Of a DNA stretch of 64,000 nt, positions 8,324 through 17,279 are shown one piece after another (within the stretch, counting starts at the first letter, position 1; the number at the start of each line of letters is the position of its first letter). The translations under genes and the position numbers were made by a program. The stretch is from NCBI RefSeq assembly GCF_012971745.1, contig NZ_CP048834.1, positions 5,589,001-5,653,000 on the forward strand. The letters are read 5' to 3'. The stretch comes from Starkeya sp. ORNL1. Its GTDB lineage: Bacteria > Pseudomonadota > Alphaproteobacteria > Rhizobiales > Xanthobacteraceae. Under the pieces are notes generated by a model. The model searched no databases. It had not been told where the DNA came from and saw only the letters and a program-made list of their open reading frames with translations.

Positions 8324-9439
8324 ATGAGTGACGGAACGGACAATCAAGCTTCCGTCGAGGCGTCCAGCCAGCGTCCAGCCAGGCGATGGCTCTATCCCGC
8401 GCTGCGCGTCGGCTTTCTCATCCTGTCGGTCTATCTGGTTTGGTACATTGCCGGCCATTGGAACCGTTGGACAGGCTCCGTGCGGTTCGTAACGACGGAT
8501 GACTCCTTTGTCTCCGGCGACGTCACGCCCCTGGCGGCGCACGTGTCGGGCTATGTCACAAACGTGGCCGTCACAGACTATCAGCCCGTTCGTAAGAATG
8601 ACCTGCTGGTGGAGATCGATCCGTCCGACTATCAGGCCCAACTCGCGCTGGCGGTGGCCAATCTTGCGGCCACACGAGCTACGCTGGCCAATATTGCCAA
8701 CCAGAAGGACGTTCAGAGCGCACTGGTGCGCCAGGCAAACGCCAATATCGAGGCCTCGGAAGCGGATGTCGTGCGCTACCAGCTCGAGGCGAAACGCCAA
8801 CATGCTCTTCTCCAGGGCGGGAACGCAGGTACCCAGCAGTTCGTCGAACAGGCAGATGCCAATGCCAAGCGCGCAGTCGCGCAGAAATCGCTGAACGAAG
8901 CCCAGCTTGACCAGCAGAAGGCCATTCTTGCCGGACTCGACATACAGGAGAAGCAGATACAGGCGCAGATCCAGGCGGCCGAGGCCCAGGTCGCGCTCGC
9001 GACCAACAATCTCAACTACACCCGCATCGTTTCTCCGGCCGATGGTCTGGTCGGCCAGCGACAGGTGCGCCCAGGCCAGTTCGTCAATATAGGAACGCAA
9101 GTCATTGCCGTGGTGACGCTGCCGAACATCTGGGTGATCGCGAACTACAAGGAAACGCAGATGACCAATATCCGGCTCGGCCAGCCCGCACGTGTCACCG
9201 TCGACGCCTTCCCCGAGTTCGCCTTGACAGGCCATGTCGACAGTTGGTCGCCCGGCACCGGCAGCACTTTCGCCCTGCTACCGCCCGACAATGCCACCGG
9301 CAACTTCACCAAGGTGGTGCAGCGCGTACCCGTCAAGATCGTGCTGGACGCCAATGCCGCGCTGGGTACGTTGGTCCGGCCCGGCATGTCTGTCGAGACT
9401 ACGGTCGATACGGGTGCCGCCTCAACGGCAAAGCCATGA
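8324..9439 (+). CDS. emrA: HlyD/EmrA-family membrane fusion protein
   Basis: The 371-residue protein has one N-terminal membrane helix (about residues 25-47, LRVGFLILSVYLVWYIAGHW). A biotinyl-lipoyl half-motif follows (PLAAHVSGYVTNVAVTDYQP), then a long coiled-coil region (about 100-215, rich in Q, A, N), and the second lipoyl half ending RPGQFVNIGTQV. It is the periplasmic adaptor of a tripartite drug efflux pump. Its stop overlaps the start of the MFS gene (ATGA), so the two are translationally coupled. No outer-membrane channel gene is adjacent. Confidence 0.88.
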   Translation: MSDGTDNQASVEASSQRPARRWLYPALRVGFLILSVYLVWYIAGHWNRWTGSVRFVTTDDSFVSGDVTPLAAHVSGYVTNVAVTDYQPVRKNDLLVEIDPSDYQAQLALAVANLAATRATLANIANQKDVQSALVRQANANIEASEADVVRYQLEAKRQHALLQGGNAGTQQFVEQADANAKRAVAQKSLNEAQLDQQKAILAGLDIQEKQIQAQIQAAEAQVALATNNLNYTRIVSPADGLVGQRQVRPGQFVNIGTQVIAVVTLPNIWVIANYKETQMTNIRLGQPARVTVDAFPEFALTGHVDSWSPGTGSTFALLPPDNATGNFTKVVQRVPVKIVLDANAALGTLVRPGMSVETTVDTGAASTAKP

Positions 9440-11034
9440 GCCTGCATCTTACCCCGGTCACCTCGGTCGGCAGGGCGTTGCACTCGATCGCCCATGTCCA
9501 CCCGCGATTAGAACTCGATACGTGGCGACCCTATGTCGGCATTGCGGGCGTGCTTCTGGGGTCGATTGCCGCGACGCTGGGCACTCGGGTTAGCAGTCTC
9601 GGTATCGCGGATTTGCGCGGTGGGCTGCATCTGGGTTTCGATGAGGGCGCCTGGATGACGACCAGCTTCGGCGTCGGCCAGATGCTGGTCGGCGTATGCT
9701 GTCCTTATTTCGGCGCCATACTGGGTGTCAGGCGGGTACTGCTGCAGGGCATCGTGCTCTTCTTCGTCGCAAGTCTGCTTGCTCCCCTATCGCCCAATCT
9801 CGACGCTTTCCTTGCTATGCAGTTCCTCGCTGGAGCGGGGTCCGGGACGTTCATTCCACTGACAATAAGTTTCATTGCCCGCAGTTTGCCGACGCGCTTG
9901 GTCGTCTATGGCATCGCCATCTACGCCATGAACTCCGAGCTTTCACAGAACGTAGCCGCCTCCTTGGAGGGCTGGTACGCCGACAATCTCTCCTGGCGAT
10001 GGATCAATTGGCAATACTGCGGGGTTCTTCCAGTGATGTTCGCCTGCGTATGGTACGGCATACCGCGCGAGGAAGTGAAAATCGAATTGCTTCGGCATCT
10101 CGACTGGCCGGGCCTAGCCTATGCGGGCCTGGGTTTCAGCTTACTCTATGCCGGTCTGGACCAGGGGAATCGCCTGGATTGGAGCAATAACGGGCTGGTC
10201 AACGGACTTCTCATCTCGGGAGCTTTAGTCACGACGGCGTTCGTGGTTCGTGAGCTTTGGGTTACGCGCACGCCATTCCTCAATCTGCGACTATTGATGC
10301 AGCATAATCTTGTTTTGCTCATGCTTGTGCTCGCTGGCTACCGTTTCATCATTCTCTCGACCAGCTACATAATTCCGAACTATCTCCAAACGGTGCAGAA
10401 CTTCCGTGAATTGCAGGTGGGATCAGTTCTGCTCTGGATTGCTCTTCCCCAATTCATCATCGTCTTGCCTCTCGGTTACCTCCTGTCGCGCGTTGATGGG
10501 CGGTGGGTGCTCGCGGCCGGCACCGCGCTTGTCGGGGTCGCCTGTCTGATGGCCGCACAGTTGACGAGCGTCTGGGCGACCGACGATTTCCTTCAATCGC
10601 AGATACTGCAGGCACTTGGACAATCCTTCGCGCTGACCGCCCTGGTGGTCCTGGTCGTGCAATCCATCAACCCAGTCGACGCGCTCACCATCGGGGCGTT
10701 GCTGCAGACCAGTCGTCTTTTCGGCGGAGAGATGGGAACGGCGTTCATGCAGACGTTCGTGCGCCAGCGCGAGCAACTCCATTCCAACCTGATCGGCCTG
10801 CATGTCGACAGCCTGGGCACCCTCACCGCCGACAGGCTCGCCGCCTATCGCAACGCGATAGGTGCCCAGACCGCGGATCTCGCCATCGCAAATGCCCAAG
10901 CTACAAATCTGCTCGCCTCGGCAATCGCCAAGCAGGCCGCAGTCTTGGCCTATATTGACGGTTTTCTGGCTGCTGCAGCAGGTGCGTTTGTCTGCCTGCT
11001 TCTCACCGCCGCCTTGCCGGCAAGGAAAACATGA
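9436..11034 (+). CDS. emrB: DHA2-family MFS efflux permease (EmrB/QacA type)
   Basis: Start ATG 9436 overlaps the emrA stop by 4 bp. Longer frames opening upstream would overlap emrA needlessly. The 532-residue protein has about 14 hydrophobic helices, the number expected for DHA2 transporters. The first helix includes GIAGVLLGSIAATLGTRVSS, a variant of the family's opening motif, and a later segment reads AGAGSGTFIPLTISFI (motif C region). It exports lipophilic toxins or drugs in exchange for protons together with the EmrA homologue. The substrate is unknown and no local regulator gene is present. Confidence 0.88.
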   Translation: MSLHLTPVTSVGRALHSIAHVHPRLELDTWRPYVGIAGVLLGSIAATLGTRVSSLGIADLRGGLHLGFDEGAWMTTSFGVGQMLVGVCCPYFGAILGVRRVLLQGIVLFFVASLLAPLSPNLDAFLAMQFLAGAGSGTFIPLTISFIARSLPTRLVVYGIAIYAMNSELSQNVAASLEGWYADNLSWRWINWQYCGVLPVMFACVWYGIPREEVKIELLRHLDWPGLAYAGLGFSLLYAGLDQGNRLDWSNNGLVNGLLISGALVTTAFVVRELWVTRTPFLNLRLLMQHNLVLLMLVLAGYRFIILSTSYIIPNYLQTVQNFRELQVGSVLLWIALPQFIIVLPLGYLLSRVDGRWVLAAGTALVGVACLMAAQLTSVWATDDFLQSQILQALGQSFALTALVVLVVQSINPVDALTIGALLQTSRLFGGEMGTAFMQTFVRQREQLHSNLIGLHVDSLGTLTADRLAAYRNAIGAQTADLAIANAQATNLLASAIAKQAAVLAYIDGFLAAAAGAFVCLLLTAALPARKT

Positions 11035-11428
11035 CGACAGGCGGTCAAGAAAGTCGTCCCGACGGCATGTCATTCTAACATGGCGCAAGCGTTCAATTAG
11101 CTTCGAGCGGTGCGGTGCGAGGGCGCCGCGGGTGGAGGCCAGGTCCACGGCTTGCGCGACACCCCCGGACAAAGAACTTCAGCACGCCTACCCGACGGTG
11201 TGGCGAACCAACGACCAGAATGCGCGGAACGTGCGTTAGCGGCCTCGGGCCCCCGCCGCGGCGCCATCGTCCTCCAGGCAGGGATTTGGAAGAATGGCGC
11301 CGCGTCCCCGAGGGAGGAGATGCCGGGTTAAGATCGGCCGTGATCGCTGGTTCCGGCAGGACGGCAGCAATATCGGCGACACTCGCTATACTGCGCCCGG
11401 GCCGCTGCGCCGCTGCGAAGGATTAGTG
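11035..11428. other. Intergenic stretch without a supported gene
   Basis: The 390 bp between the efflux operon and a small plus-strand gene contain overlapping short open frames of low credibility (Arg/Pro/Gly-rich). No hairpin with a T-run closes the efflux operon here. Confidence 0.4.
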
Positions 11429-11677
11429 ATGCCTCAGTACAAACTCGTTCTCTGCCCCGACGATCACAGCGTGCTTCGAGAGCTGCTCAACGAAATCAGT
11501 GAGCGTGGCGAGCGGATCATCAGCTTGAACTGGGAGCCGGAACGATCAATTCCTGCCGAGAATTCGAAGCGCCTTTCGAAGGCGTCTGGATATTCGATCG
11601 TAGTGGAAGAACTTGTCGATGTTCGCGATCCGCGTGGCCTCAGCGGAACGGTTCCGAGGCTTCCGCCGGGGCGGTAA
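11429..11677 (+). CDS. Small conserved-looking hypothetical protein
   Basis: An 82-residue protein starts at ATG 11429, preceded by GAAGGA at good spacing. The sequence MPQYKLVLCPDDHSVLRELL...EISERGERIISLNWEP has the composition of a real soluble protein (alternating hydrophobic and charged residues), unlike surrounding frames. The C-terminus is Pro/Arg-rich. No family was recognised. The terminator at 11875 may close this transcript. Confidence 0.5.
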   Translation: MPQYKLVLCPDDHSVLRELLNEISERGERIISLNWEPERSIPAENSKRLSKASGYSIVVEELVDVRDPRGLSGTVPRLPPGR

Positions 11678-11874
11678 GCTGCCGACTGCGCGGAAAGCGA
11701 TGGCATCCCCCGTCACCGGGACACACGTGTGCCAAGTTCTCGCGCTTGATGCCACCGCTATACGCAAGTATGGCCCACATTACCTAGGGATGATTCCCAG
11801 ATAGCCGGTGTTAAGCGACGTTGTGATGATTGGCCGCCCGCTTCCCCTCCTGACCGGGCTGCCGCACTTCACGA

Positions 11875-11908
11875 GGCCCGCCCCATCGCCGTGGCGGGCC
11901 ACTTTTTT
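11875..11908 (+). terminator. Rho-independent terminator
   Basis: A perfect 8-bp GC stem (GGCCCGCC / GGCGGGCC) with a 10-base loop is followed after two bases by six T residues. It would terminate rightward transcription, such as that of the small gene at 11429-11677. Confidence 0.8.
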
Positions 11909-11934
11909 GACTCGGTGCCGGGCGTCCATGGCTG

Positions 11935-12049
11935 GAGCATTTCCCGATCAGATGGAATCATCTGATCGAAGAGGGATTGCTCCAGTCTATTGAATCTAGA
12001 GCACTTATCTGTCGTTCGGATGTTTCCATCCGAACGGAAAGGGCTCTAG
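11935..12049 (+). repeat. Two-hairpin palindromic repeat, copy 2 (intact)
   Basis: This copy has the same length and direction as copy 1 at 2983-3097, with three substitutions. One of these spoils the innermost pair of the second hairpin (GGATGTTTCC instead of GGATGGTTCC). It ends at an uninterrupted CTAG (12046-12049), the empty-site equivalent of the IS insertion point in copy 1. Confidence 0.9.
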
Positions 12050-12185
12050 GTCGCTACAATTAGTCACGTCCATACGTATGGCCGGGACGACCGACCGGAT
12101 AATTGGCCGGTGCGCTACGCTTTGGGATAGTCCGCTCCTCGAGGCCGAGCCGTATCCGCCCCCAACGGCGCAGGTCCCGCGTTGT

Positions 12186-12217
12186 CAGGAGGTCACCCCT
12201 GCCCGGGTGGCCTCCTG
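12186..12217 (-). terminator. Hairpin downstream of moeA, possible terminator
   Basis: The arms CAGGAGGTCACCC and GGGTGGCCTCCTG pair over 13 bp with one mismatch around a 6-base loop. It lies about 65 bp beyond the moeA stop on the minus strand. There is no T-run, so it may act as an mRNA 3' stabiliser or a factor-dependent terminator. Confidence 0.5.
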
Positions 12218-12282
12218 ATTCGTTGGGGTTGGTGGGCAGGGCGGTTTCAACCCAAGGCTTGATTGCGGCGCCGTGTTGCCGC

Positions 12283-13533
12283 TCACCAGACGACATCGTG
12301 GGGGTGAAAGGGCACCATGTCACCCACGGATAGGACGGTCATGCCGGCGTCGAGTTCAGCAAGGCCGTCACTCATCGTCAGCGATGTCAGGAGCGCGGCA
12401 CCCTCTTTCGGGAAGCGGCGCGCCTCCAGGATGCCGTCTGCAGCTGCTTCGACGGTTACCCTCACGTATTCGCATGGACCCGGGCGCTTCTTGTGCGCGA
12501 AGGCCGACCTCACGCGCATCGGGCTGCGACGTTCGGGCAGGGCACCTGCAAGGTGGGCGAGAAGAGGGCGCACGAACATCACGAACGTCACATAGGCCGC
12601 CGATGGGTTGCCAGGCAATCCGATGAAAGGGGTCCTTCCGATGCTTCCCATCGCCAGCGGTCGCCCCGGCTTAATCGCGAGGCGCCAAAATACAACTCGC
12701 CCGGTCGCCTCAATCACTGCTCTCATGTGGTCCTCCTCGCCGGTGGACACCCCGCCTGACGAGAGAATGAGATCGTACAGTTCGGCCGCATCTCCCAGAC
12801 GCTCGGCGAGCTTCTCCCGGTTGTCAGGAAGGATACCACCATCGAGCACCTTGACGCCAAACCTGTTCAGCATGGCAGCCAACATGATCCGGTTGGAGTC
12901 GTAGATCTTGCCGGGCTCGAGACGGACGCCCGGCTTTACCAGTTCGTTCCCCGAGGAGAAAAGCGCGACCCGGAGCGGTCGCCGGACGGGCAGAAGGCGA
13001 TGGCCGGAGGCGGCTGCGAGTGCGAGATCCTGCGGTCTCAGGCGGCGCCCCTTCGCGATGATACGCTCACCGCGAGCGACATCTTCTCCCGCTGGGCGCA
13101 TATTGGATCCCGCTCTCAGGCCCGCCGGTAGTTGCACAAAGTCGCCCTCAGAGTGGACGTCTTCCTGCATGAAGACCGTGTCGGCATCCTTTGGCATGGC
13201 GGCGCCCGTGAAGATGCGCACAGCGTGGCCCGCGGCCGAGAGGGCTTCAAACGATCCCGCCGGAAGACGTCCGCGCAGCGGCAGCACGGTTTTGCTTCCG
13301 GGGTTTAGGTCGGCATGGCGAACGGCGTAGCCATCAACGGCGGAGTTGGCGAAAGGCGGCACATCGTTCAAGGCAAAGATGTCGGCCCCGGCGATGCGCC
13401 CGTCGGCTCTTGACAGCGGAACCCGTTCGACTGCGGCCGCAACGGGGAGGTTCTCGAGGGCAAGTGCGACGGCCTGCTCGACCGTCAGGGTCGAGGAAGA
13501 CGACGCAAAGCAATCGTTCGACAGCTGGACCAT
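12283..13533 (-). CDS. moeA: Molybdopterin molybdenumtransferase MoeA
   Basis: The 416-residue protein inserts molybdate (or tungstate) into adenylylated molybdopterin. The N-terminal MoeA motif is PPFANSAVDGYAVRHAD. The MoCF domain shows FSSGNELVKPG (a variant of TGDEL), a LSSGGVSTGEEDHM loop, and LPGNPSAAYVTF. The length is normal for MoeA. I prefer ATG 13533, with GGAGAAGG upstream, over the TTG six codons earlier. It lies downstream of cydAB-DUF2474 in the same direction. It is the most canonical of three MoeA homologues in the window. Confidence 0.88.
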   Translation of the reverse strand: MVQLSNDCFASSSSTLTVEQAVALALENLPVAAAVERVPLSRADGRIAGADIFALNDVPPFANSAVDGYAVRHADLNPGSKTVLPLRGRLPAGSFEALSAAGHAVRIFTGAAMPKDADTVFMQEDVHSEGDFVQLPAGLRAGSNMRPAGEDVARGERIIAKGRRLRPQDLALAAASGHRLLPVRRPLRVALFSSGNELVKPGVRLEPGKIYDSNRIMLAAMLNRFGVKVLDGGILPDNREKLAERLGDAAELYDLILSSGGVSTGEEDHMRAVIEATGRVVFWRLAIKPGRPLAMGSIGRTPFIGLPGNPSAAYVTFVMFVRPLLAHLAGALPERRSPMRVRSAFAHKKRPGPCEYVRVTVEAAADGILEARRFPKEGAALLTSLTMSDGLAELDAGMTVLSVGDMVPFHPHDVVW

Positions 13534-13681
13534 GCCTATCGCCTTCTCCAAGGCGCCGCCTTTAACCCGCCGCGCCAGCGCCGCCGGGATATATCAGACG
13601 ACAACGCGCAACCACACCGTCCACTGTGTGCTCTCGCTGCAGGGCGTTCCGATAGTTTCTCCATCAATGAACTCGAACGGG

Positions 13682-13825
13682 TTAGGCTGTAATTCCGGCC
13701 AGGTTCATGATAAACCGGAAGATCAAGGCGACAATCGCCAGTACGGCGACACTCGCCGTCCACAACAAGACCATCCAGCCAAGGCGCCGAGCCCAGTCTG
13801 CGCGAGAAGGACTATCCGGCATCAT
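13682..13825 (-). CDS. DUF2474-type small subunit of cytochrome bd (CIO) oxidase
   Basis: A 47-residue protein whose ATG overlaps the cydB stop (TAATG). It has a charged N-terminus (MMPDSPSRADWARRL) and one hydrophobic helix (about residues 16-42) ending near NLAGITA. Position, size and the W-x-RRLGW start match the DUF2474 single-helix proteins that follow CIO-type cydAB, functionally comparable to CydX. It probably stabilises the oxidase in the inner membrane. Confidence 0.75.
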   Translation of the reverse strand: MMPDSPSRADWARRLGWMVLLWTASVAVLAIVALIFRFIMNLAGITA

Positions 13826-14832
13826 TAGTGATAACCTTGGCCGGCTTTCACCTTGCCGCGAAAGACATAGTAGGACCAGGCGGTGTAGGCGAGGATGAAG
13901 GGAATAATGAAGAGCGCACCTACCAGGGTGAAACCCATACTTTGCATCGGCGCTGCTGCATCCCAGATCGAGAAGGCGGGCGGGATGATGGTCGGCCAAA
14001 GGCTGATGGCAAAGCCTGAATAACCGAGGAAAAGCAGAAGCAGTGCCAGGAGGAATGGTCCAGCATGGGTGTCGCGAGAAAGCGTCTTCAGGAGTGCCCA
14101 CGTTGCCAAGAGCACGAGCACGGGCACAGGCGCAAAGAAGATGAGGTTGGGGAACGAGAACCATCGGTCCGCGACCTCGGGATGAGTATATGGCGTCCAG
14201 AGGCTGACGACGGCGATCACCACTAGAAGAGCGATTGTGATCGGTCGGCCGAGCTGGCGCATGCGGTGCTGGAGTCCGCCCTCGGTTTTCATCACCAGCC
14301 AGGTCGCCCCAAGGAGGGCATAACCCACCAACAGACCGACACCGGTGAATAGGCTGAACGGGGTGAGCCAGTCGAACAGGCCGCCAGCATATGCACCATC
14401 ACGGACCTCGAAGCCGTTGATGAAGGCGCCGAGAGCCACCCCTTGCGAAAAGGTGGCAACATAGGAGCCCCACGCGAATGCCTTGTCCCAGAACGCCTTG
14501 TGGGCCTCGTCGGCTTTGAAGCGGAACTCGAAGGCGACGCCCCGCCAAATCAGACCTGCCAGCATCAGCATGAGCGGCAAATAAAGCGCGCTCAGGATGA
14601 CCGCGTAAGCCAACGGAAAGGCCGCGAGCAGCGACGCACCGCCTAGCACTAGCCATGTCTCGTTGCCATCCCACACCGGCGCCACGGTATTCACCATCGT
14701 GTCACGGTCCTCCCGGTCGCGGACGAAGGGAAATAGAATGCCGATCCCGAGGTCGAAGCCGTCCATGATGACATACATCATGAGCCCGAATCCGATGATG
14801 ATGGCCCACAGGAGAGGAAGATCGATGCCCAT
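13825..14832 (-). CDS. cydB: Cytochrome bd (CIO-type) ubiquinol oxidase subunit II
   Basis: The 335-residue membrane protein has about eight to nine helices. It opens with MGIDLPLLWAIIIGFGLMMY and carries MDGFDLGIGILFPF and VAPVWDGNETWLVLGGASL, both signature CydB segments. An AAGGAG ribosome-binding site precedes ATG 14832. It forms the heterodimer with CydA that reduces O2 to water with quinol. Downstream it overlaps the DUF2474 gene. Confidence 0.95.
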   Translation of the reverse strand: MGIDLPLLWAIIIGFGLMMYVIMDGFDLGIGILFPFVRDREDRDTMVNTVAPVWDGNETWLVLGGASLLAAFPLAYAVILSALYLPLMLMLAGLIWRGVAFEFRFKADEAHKAFWDKAFAWGSYVATFSQGVALGAFINGFEVRDGAYAGGLFDWLTPFSLFTGVGLLVGYALLGATWLVMKTEGGLQHRMRQLGRPITIALLVVIAVVSLWTPYTHPEVADRWFSFPNLIFFAPVPVLVLLATWALLKTLSRDTHAGPFLLALLLLFLGYSGFAISLWPTIIPPAFSIWDAAAPMQSMGFTLVGALFIIPFILAYTAWSYYVFRGKVKAGQGYH

Positions 14833-14843
14833 GGTCAGTCTCC

Positions 14844-16259
14844 TTAGCCAATCGCCGGATCGATATCGTCGGGCGCGGCGGAGAGCGGTCGTGCCGGTCG
14901 CCGTGACTGTCCTCGCTCAGGCACGTGTTCGTAAGCCTCGCCCTCCTGGGGCCCTTTGGCGACGAGCTTGAGTATGTAGCTGATCCCCGTCCCGAAGACG
15001 GCGCAATACATGACGATGAACACCAACAGCGTCGTCGATAGCGCGAGCGCCGAGTGATTCGACACCGCATCTCGCGTCCGCATCACGCCGTAGACCACCC
15101 AAGGCTGGCGCCCGATCTCGGTGGTCAGCCATCCGGCCAATATCGCGATTAGGCCTGTGGGGCCCATTAGCACGGTGAAGCGTAGAAAGAATTTCGACTG
15201 ATACAACCGTTTGCGCCAGCGTGCCCAGCAGCTCCAGAATCCGAGAAGCAACATGAGAAAGCCGAGCCCAGCCATGATCCGGAAGGTCCAGAAGACGATC
15301 GTCGAGTTCGGACGGTCTTGGGGCGGGAAGTCCTTCAGGCCCGGGATCTGGCCGCTCCAGCTATGTGTGAGAAGTAAGCTGCCTAAATGGGGAATTTCAA
15401 CAGTATAATGCGTCATCTCGGCGCTCATATCAGGCACGCCAAAGAGGATAAGGGGCACACTCTCACCGGGTTTGTTCTCCCAATGCCCTTCGACCGCGGC
15501 TATTTTCGCAGGTTGATATTCAAGGTCCACGAGCCCGTGTTGGTCACCAATCGCGATCTGTACAGGTGTAACAATAAGTACCATCCACATTGCCATCGAT
15601 AACATCGTTCGCATGGGGGGCGTGTCACGTCCTTTCAGGAGGTGCCACGCCCCGGAAGCCCCGACGAACAGCGCCACGGCAAGATAGGCGGCGACTGTCA
15701 TGTGCGCGAGGCGGTAGGGGAAGGAGGGATTGAAGATCACCTTCAACCAATCGACGGGCACGACACGGCCATTGATTATTTCGAAGCCTTGCGGTGTCTG
15801 CATCCAGCTATTGGAGGCGAGAATCCAGAACGTCGACATGAGCGTCCCCATCGCCACCATGATCGTGGCGAAGAAATGCAGGCCCGGCCCAACCTTGTTC
15901 CAGCCGAACAGCATGACACCGAGGAATCCGGCCTCGAGGAAGAAGGCCGTCATCACCTCGTAGGCCAGGAGCGGTCCCGTGATGCTGCCTGCAAAAGTGG
16001 AGAAGTAGCTCCAGTTCGTTCCGAACTGATAGGCCATGACGAGACCAGAGACGACGCCCATGGCGAAGTTGACGGCGAAGATCTTCGACCAAAAAAAGTA
16101 GAGAGCGCGATAAACCTCGTCCTTTCTCCACAGCCACAGGCCTTCCAGCACGGCGAGATAACTGGCAAGCCCGATGGTGATCGCCGGAAAGATGATGTGG
16201 AACGAGATGGTGAAGCCGAACTGGATACGAGCGAGCTCAAGCGCAGTAAATCCGAACAT
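14844..16259 (-). CDS. cydA: Cytochrome bd (CIO-type) ubiquinol oxidase subunit I
   Basis: The start is ATG 16259 with GGAGGAACC upstream (MFGFTALELARIQFGFTISFH); the 50-codon upstream extension is not coding-like. The protein has 471 residues. The haem ligand His lies in ISFHIIFPA near residue 19. GRQPWVVYGVMRT and the short periplasmic quinol loop are typical of the CIO/short-Q-loop group, many members of which are cyanide-insensitive. It is a high-affinity terminal oxidase. The gene order cydA-cydB-DUF2474 fits this subtype. Confidence 0.94.
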   Translation of the reverse strand: MFGFTALELARIQFGFTISFHIIFPAITIGLASYLAVLEGLWLWRKDEVYRALYFFWSKIFAVNFAMGVVSGLVMAYQFGTNWSYFSTFAGSITGPLLAYEVMTAFFLEAGFLGVMLFGWNKVGPGLHFFATIMVAMGTLMSTFWILASNSWMQTPQGFEIINGRVVPVDWLKVIFNPSFPYRLAHMTVAAYLAVALFVGASGAWHLLKGRDTPPMRTMLSMAMWMVLIVTPVQIAIGDQHGLVDLEYQPAKIAAVEGHWENKPGESVPLILFGVPDMSAEMTHYTVEIPHLGSLLLTHSWSGQIPGLKDFPPQDRPNSTIVFWTFRIMAGLGFLMLLLGFWSCWARWRKRLYQSKFFLRFTVLMGPTGLIAILAGWLTTEIGRQPWVVYGVMRTRDAVSNHSALALSTTLLVFIVMYCAVFGTGISYILKLVAKGPQEGEAYEHVPERGQSRRPARPLSAAPDDIDPAIG

Positions 16260-17059
16260 GCCGGTTCCTCCCTCGCTCCGTCGCAACTCCAGAGCTCGGC
16301 CGAGTAGAAAGACCTGTGAAGCTGGCTGCGCCTCAGATTCGACGGCAGGCTTCGGCCCGCGTGGACCGAAAGGGTGAGGGCGTCTGACGGCGTTCTCGAC
16401 CGGATTCACGCTGTGGGAGCCGAAGGCGAACTGATCCGCTCGGCTGACGTCGGTTCGACATCATATACTTGCTTGCGCCTGCGGTCACAGAGTTTGCGCT
16501 TCGGATCCCGTTGGGCCAAATTCTCATTGATAAGCCGGGATCTCATCCGCGCCGCGGACTAGCAACATCGCATCGGCACACCGAGGTGAGCGTCGCCTGG
16601 GTCTATGGCGACTATTTCAGGCTGGAATGGATGTCTTCAAAAAGTCGTGCGTCTGGCTCGCAGCGTCCCGGCGCGAGGCCGTGACCGCAAGACGCCTCCG
16701 CAGAGGGGAGGTCGGTTTCTCAGGAAAGGAAAGCGATGGCGTCTCCAGGGGCGCGGCTAACCCGGAGAGCACCGATGAGCCGAGGTCATGCCCCCCCGGG
16801 CTGTGCTAGCCACGCGAGAATGCTGCGTCTGGCGGCTTCGAATGGACCTGAAAGCCAGATGATACTCGGGACGACTCCGCTCTCTCCATACTGAGCAGAT
16901 GCTCGTTCTTGTCGAGCCGGCCCGGCACGATCGAACCGGCCAAACTCCAGGACACCGGCTCGTGAGCGTGGTGCCGGCAGTGGCAACCAAGATGCCATTT
17001 CCACTGGGCGCAAAGACGATTACAGTCGCTTTCGGAATGGCTCTAGATCGGATGATCGC
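16260..17059. other. 800-bp intergenic region between cyd and fdh operons
   Basis: This is the longest gap in the window. It separates the leftward cyd operon from the rightward fdh operon and must contain both promoters. All open frames are short with random-looking composition on both strands. No perfect FNR/Anr box, repeat or IS end was found. Decayed coding sequence is possible but unsupported. Confidence 0.5.
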
Positions 17060-17272
17060 ATGAAGGCGCCTTTCTCGACACCGCTGCTTCGGCGCGACTT
17101 GCTACGTGGAGCCATTGCCGGAGTCGCCGTGACGGCCACCGGCGCGGTCGCAATCGAGCCTGCCGCGGCGCAATCCCGCCTCGGCATGGACAAGCGCAAG
17201 GCCCGTTACAACGCCAACTCCACCGAGGTCCAAGAGTTTTACCGCGTCAACGCTTACCCCCCGAAGAAGTGA
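17060..17272 (+). CDS. Small Tat-signal protein of formate dehydrogenase locus
   Basis: A 70-residue protein with a twin-arginine N-terminus (LLRRDLLRGAIAGVAVTATG) and a short mature part with a conserved ending (KARYNANSTEVQEFYRVNAYPPK). This is the 'formate dehydrogenase region TAT target' family that precedes fdh catalytic subunit genes in many proteobacteria. It is probably exported with the Fdh complex, but its role is not established. It lies 7 bp upstream of fdhA. Confidence 0.85.
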   Translation: MKAPFSTPLLRRDLLRGAIAGVAVTATGAVAIEPAAAQSRLGMDKRKARYNANSTEVQEFYRVNAYPPKK

Positions 17273-17279
17273 GGCGCCG

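Larger units (their letters stand above)
11678..12282. other. Intergenic stretch holding a terminator, a repeat copy and a hairpin
   Basis: No gene is supported in these 605 bp. They hold a rho-independent terminator (11875-11908), the second copy of the palindromic repeat (11935-12049), and a long hairpin downstream of moeA (12186-12217). Short open frames here overlap these structures and are not credible. Confidence 0.6.

Noticed and set aside
12186..12217. Intrinsic terminator with full confidence downstream of moeA
   Set aside because: The stem is strong but no T-run follows on either strand, so it is listed only as a possible terminator.
16260..17059. Hidden gene or RNA in the 800-bp gap before the fdh operon
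   Set aside because: Both strands were read. Only short frames with random composition were seen, and no tRNA-like fold or conserved riboswitch element was recognised.
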